Assembly: GCA_963738325.1 (NCBI GenBank)
Contig: CAVTWD010000015.1
Coordinates: 124,001-188,000 of the forward strand
Length of the DNA stretch: 64,000 nucleotides
From: CAVTWD01 sp963738325
Lineage (GTDB): Bacteria; Actinomycetota; Acidimicrobiia; Acidimicrobiales; Ilumatobacteraceae
Reading direction: 5' to 3'
Shown here: positions 61,483-64,000 of the stretch, in pieces
Position numbering within the stretch: the first letter of the stretch is position 1
Layout of the letters: each line of letters opens with the position of its first letter
Position numbers and translations under genes: made by a program
The notes under the pieces: generated by a model
What the model saw: only the letters and a program-made list of their open reading frames with translations
Told to the model about the DNA's origin: nothing
Database searches by the model: none

Positions 61483-61770
61483 GGAGCGGTTCCCTTCCGA
61501 GAGGCCAGAGGCCCCTCAGTCGGTCACTCGGGCGCCCCGGCCAGACAGTGCGAGGTGAGCGCGAACGTCCCTCTCGGAACGCATTTGTCCGTTCGTCCGT
61601 CCCGGATGAGTACGGCTATCCCTCTCGGGGTTCCTCGCCCACCGCCTCCACGAGCTGGCTGCGGCGCTCCCGCTGGTCGAACTAGCGACGATTCGGTTGT
61701 CAGTGCCAGGGCATGCCCTGGGATACGTACATGCTCGTAGTTACATCGGCGTGATGTCAAGAAGACGCCC
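61483..61770 (-). promoter_or_regulatory. Control region of the replication-like operon
   Basis: This 288-nt non-coding region precedes the HTH gene. It contains a perfect 16-bp palindrome CCAGGGCATGCCCTGG (61707-61722) and two CCCTCTCGG motifs (about 61568 and 61619). These are candidate binding sites for the HTH protein. No -10/-35 pair is clear. Confidence 0.45.
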
Positions 61771-61822
61771 GCTCCGTCAGCGCCGCCAGTCGACCCGCTC
61801 CGTCAGCGCCGCCAGTCGACCC
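61771..61822. repeat. Exact 26-bp tandem duplication at the recombinase 3' end
   Basis: GCTCCGTCAGCGCCGCCAGT + CGACCC is repeated back-to-back (61771-61796, 61797-61822). The second copy contains the recombinase stop and last codons (VDWRR); the first copy reproduces the same codons after the stop. Confidence 0.85.
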
Positions 61823-63255
61823 GCACCGCGTCCGGGTCGAAGGCTCGGCGACCCGATCGGGCCGGGAGCACCGTCAGGTCCACCAGGTCCCGCATGACCT
61901 CGCGCTGGCCCTCGATAGGCAGACGGTCCCATCGGGCCTGCGCCCCCGGCCCGACCAACTCCAACACCGACGCCGGCATCATCGCCCGGCGGGCCACCCG
62001 CTCCGCGGCCTCGATCCGCGGCAACAGCTCGGCCTCGACCCGGCCCAGCATCACCACGCTCAGCCGCTGCGCCTTCCATTCCTCGACCGCCGTCTCGAGC
62101 TCGGCCCGCATGGCTCGCAGGTCGGCCTGGGCCGTGTCCCACTCGGGCGACGGGCCGGCGGTCGACATGTCGAAGTCGCCCCGCTCCAGCCGGTCGACCA
62201 CCAGCTGGATCACGTAGTTGTCGAGAGCCCTCATGTCCCGGACCAGGTGACCCTTGCCCGCCTTGCAGGCGTAGACGTTGCGGTGCTGGCGGTCGTGGCC
62301 ACGGTAGAGCTTGTGGCCGCACAACCCGCACCGGGCGATCCCGGTGAGCAGGTGGGCGACATCCCGCCGGTCCCGGTTGGTGGTACGGCTCGGGTCCTCG
62401 AACCGGGTCCTGAGGCGGTCGAAGCTGGCCCGGTCGATGATCGGCGGCCAGTTCGCCTCCCCCACCACCTGGCCCTGGTGGATCCGCCACGCCGTGTACG
62501 CGGGGTTGCGGAGCATCCGGCTGAGCTTCGCCGAGTCCCAGGGGCGGTGCACCGGCTCGCCGTTGCGTTGGGTGGCCGGGACTGCTACCCGCCGGGCGTT
62601 GAAGTTGTCGGCGATGGCGTACAGCGACTCGCCGGCCAGGAATCGCCGGGCGGCCTCGGCGACGATGGGAGCCTCGGCCGGGTCGGGCTCCTGGCCGAGA
62701 AGGTCCCCGGTGTCGGGGTCGTAGACGCGTCGGTAGCCGTAGAGGCGTCGGCCGCTCGGCCGGCCTTCCAAGGCGATGCGGCGGATGTCGCGCTTCACCC
62801 GCATCGAGGTCTTGCCCGCCTCGTGGCTAGCGTCGAGCATGTCGGCGAGCACGCGGTGTTCATCGTCGGGGCTGGTGAGGTCGTAGAGCCGGCGGGAGTA
62901 GCCGATCTTGACGCCGTGAGCTTGGCAGAGCCGGACCAGGCGGACCGACACTTCGATGTCTCGGGTCGCCCGTGACGCCTCCCAGGTGAGCAGCAGGTCC
63001 ACGTCTCCGGCGGCGAGGCGCTTCTCGACCCGGTCCCACTCGTCGCGGCCCCGCTTGGCGTAGCGGGAGGCGGAGCGGTCCGTCTCCTTCAGGACTTCGG
63101 CGACGGCCCAGCCCTCGTCGGCCGCCCACTCGCGCAGCTCCGTTTCCTGCTGGTCGACAGAGCGCATGCGCCGCTTCGGGTCGTGGCTGACGCGGGCAGT
63201 AGATGAGGGCGTGCTGGCCCTGGGGCTGTGTCCGGGTGTTCCGAGCTCGTTCCAT
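61803..63255 (-). CDS. Large serine recombinase, frameshifted near the N-terminus
   Basis: From ATG 63255: MERARNTRTQPQGQHALIYC, then one extra C near 63195, then RVSHDPKRRMRSVDQQETELREWAADEGWAVAEVLKETDRSASRYAKRGRDEWDRVEKRL. The catalytic Ser is in RVS, next to the shift, so the long intact frame (start 63167) lacks it. Recombinase and zinc-ribbon domains follow (ARCGLCGHKLYRGHDRQHRNVYACKAGKGH) with a coiled coil up to 61803. About 483 residues corrected. Position at the junction identifies it as the integrase of the comEC element. Confidence 0.88.
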
Positions 63256-63265
63256 AGGCACCAGC

Positions 63266-63934
63266 CTAGCTGACATTCCCCCCGGAGACAGCCGTCAGGT
63301 GGGCGAGTCCTGCGTCGCGAAACGCGTCGACCAGGGCGGCCGGCTCGTCGCGATCGTCACCGATGACGAAGCCCAGGAAGAGGGACCGCTCCGTCGGCGG
63401 CAGCACTTCCGCGCCGTCGGTCAGCGTCCTGCGGACCCGATTGGCGGCGCGACTCATGGCGTCACCGGCTGCCCAGCCGGTGACCGTCAGCACGGTGATC
63501 TGCCCCCGGATATGGCGGGCCGCCATCTGGTGTGCCTTGGACGGTGACACGGAGACCTCGCGGCCGAGCAGGCCGACCTGTTCGCCGGCGAGGCGCATAC
63601 GGAGCTGCCCGGCCGCTCCGCCCCGAGCCCATAGCTCGACGTGGGCGCGACCGAGGCGCGCGGTGGCTCGGACAGCGCCGTTCACCGTCGCCGGGTCATC
63701 GAGGAGCGTGACGGTCGCGTGGACCGGCCCGGCGGCGAGGGGCGTGGCACCGGCCCACGCCGCGTGACCGAGGCCGCTGGCCAGGAGCAGCGCGGCAAGG
63801 GACAGTGCCGGGGGCGATCGCTGCCACAAGCCGCCCACGACCCCGATAGCCCCGATCCACCATGGGACCGGCGCCGCCCACCACGCGCCCAAAGCGGTGC
63901 TCGCCGCCATCACCACGACCCATGCGTCTGCCAT
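63266..63934 (-). pseudogene. comEC: ComEC/Rec2 5' part, interrupted
   Basis: From ATG 63934 behind GGAGGAG: N-terminal membrane helices, a DUF4131-type OB-like domain (VHATVTLLDDPATVNGAVRATARLGRAHVELWARGG) and LFLGFVIGDDRDEPAALVDAFRDAGLAHLTAVSGGNVS before TAG 63266. LTAVSG-NV is the conserved start of the channel domain, continued at 51637. Together the halves would give roughly 465 residues. Confidence 0.9.
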
Positions 63935-64000
63935 CGCTCCTCCCGGCGCGCCACGTCTTTCGGCTGCGAGGGGGAAGTTGGGGATGCAACCTCTTGGCGG

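Larger units (their letters stand above)
51638..63280. mobile_element. Serine-recombinase element inserted in comEC (about 11.6 kb)
   Basis: The comEC frame breaks at AVSGGNV (63283-63269) and resumes at ENVAFVLVA (51640). Both junctions contain a run of five or six C (51637-51641 and 63278-63283), the likely crossover site. A large serine recombinase begins 23 bp inside the right junction. The cargo is a replication-like operon, iterons, a P-loop ATPase, a Lys-rich protein, a membrane protein and a group II intron. No structural phage genes or relaxase are seen. Confidence 0.85.

Noticed and set aside
51638..63280. The comEC element as a prophage
   Set aside because: No capsid, terminase, portal, tail or lysis genes are present in 11.6 kb.

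Overview
The window is about 68% GC DNA from an actinomycete, most likely a member of the Acidimicrobiia. This is inferred from gene content and style: an F420/luciferase-type oxidoreductase, a BldD-like regulator, a CIRCE-controlled hrcA-dnaJ-rsmE cluster, an acyltransferase/PAP2/flippase lipid cluster, frequent GTG starts and many 1-4 nt start/stop overlaps. No database search was possible, so placement below phylum is tentative.

Layout. 1-8 kb: accessory redox and transport genes (Rieske/DUF2231 protein, frameshifted formate/nitrite-type channel, FAD oxidoreductase, LLM oxidoreductase, PRC-barrel plus Nramp-like transporter operon). 8.0-9.0 kb: remnants (two SRPBCC genes, one MEDS domain). 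9.06-19.3 kb: a carbohydrate and stress block with two GT4 glycosyltransferases, a HAD-GH65 fusion, a universal stress protein, DUF1876, a CBM48 protein, an SCP2 protein and a glycogen-debranching-type glycosidase. 19.4-19.9 kb: more remnants. 19.9-22.5 kb: overlapping flippase-like, PAP2 and lipid acyltransferase genes. 22.8-29.3 kb: MetE-like methyltransferase, dienelactone hydrolase remnant, PEP carboxylase, acyl-CoA dehydrogenase.

29.37-40.33 kb is a decayed integrative element in a tRNA-Val gene. It has a tyrosine integrase beside an 18-bp att core, matching arm repeats at both ends, a displaced tRNA 3' half at the left end, a broken MobF relaxase-helicase, an excisionase-like HTH protein, a PIN toxin-antitoxin pair, a nucleotidyltransferase pair and other cargo separated by three copies of a hairpin repeat.

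40.4-51.6 kb is a conserved housekeeping block (hemW, BldD-like, rsmE, dnaJ, hrcA with CIRCE, acyl-CoA synthetase, lepA, rpsT, holA, folP, comEC). comEC is split by a second element, 51.64-63.28 kb, whose large serine recombinase lies at the right junction. That element carries a replication-like operon with iterons, a P-loop ATPase, a lysine-rich tailed protein and, nested inside it, a complete-looking group II intron with its reverse transcriptase.

Many genes carry single-base frameshifts or in-frame TAG codons. These include the normally indispensable hemW and folP, so some lesions may be consensus errors rather than biology; each affected entry says so.
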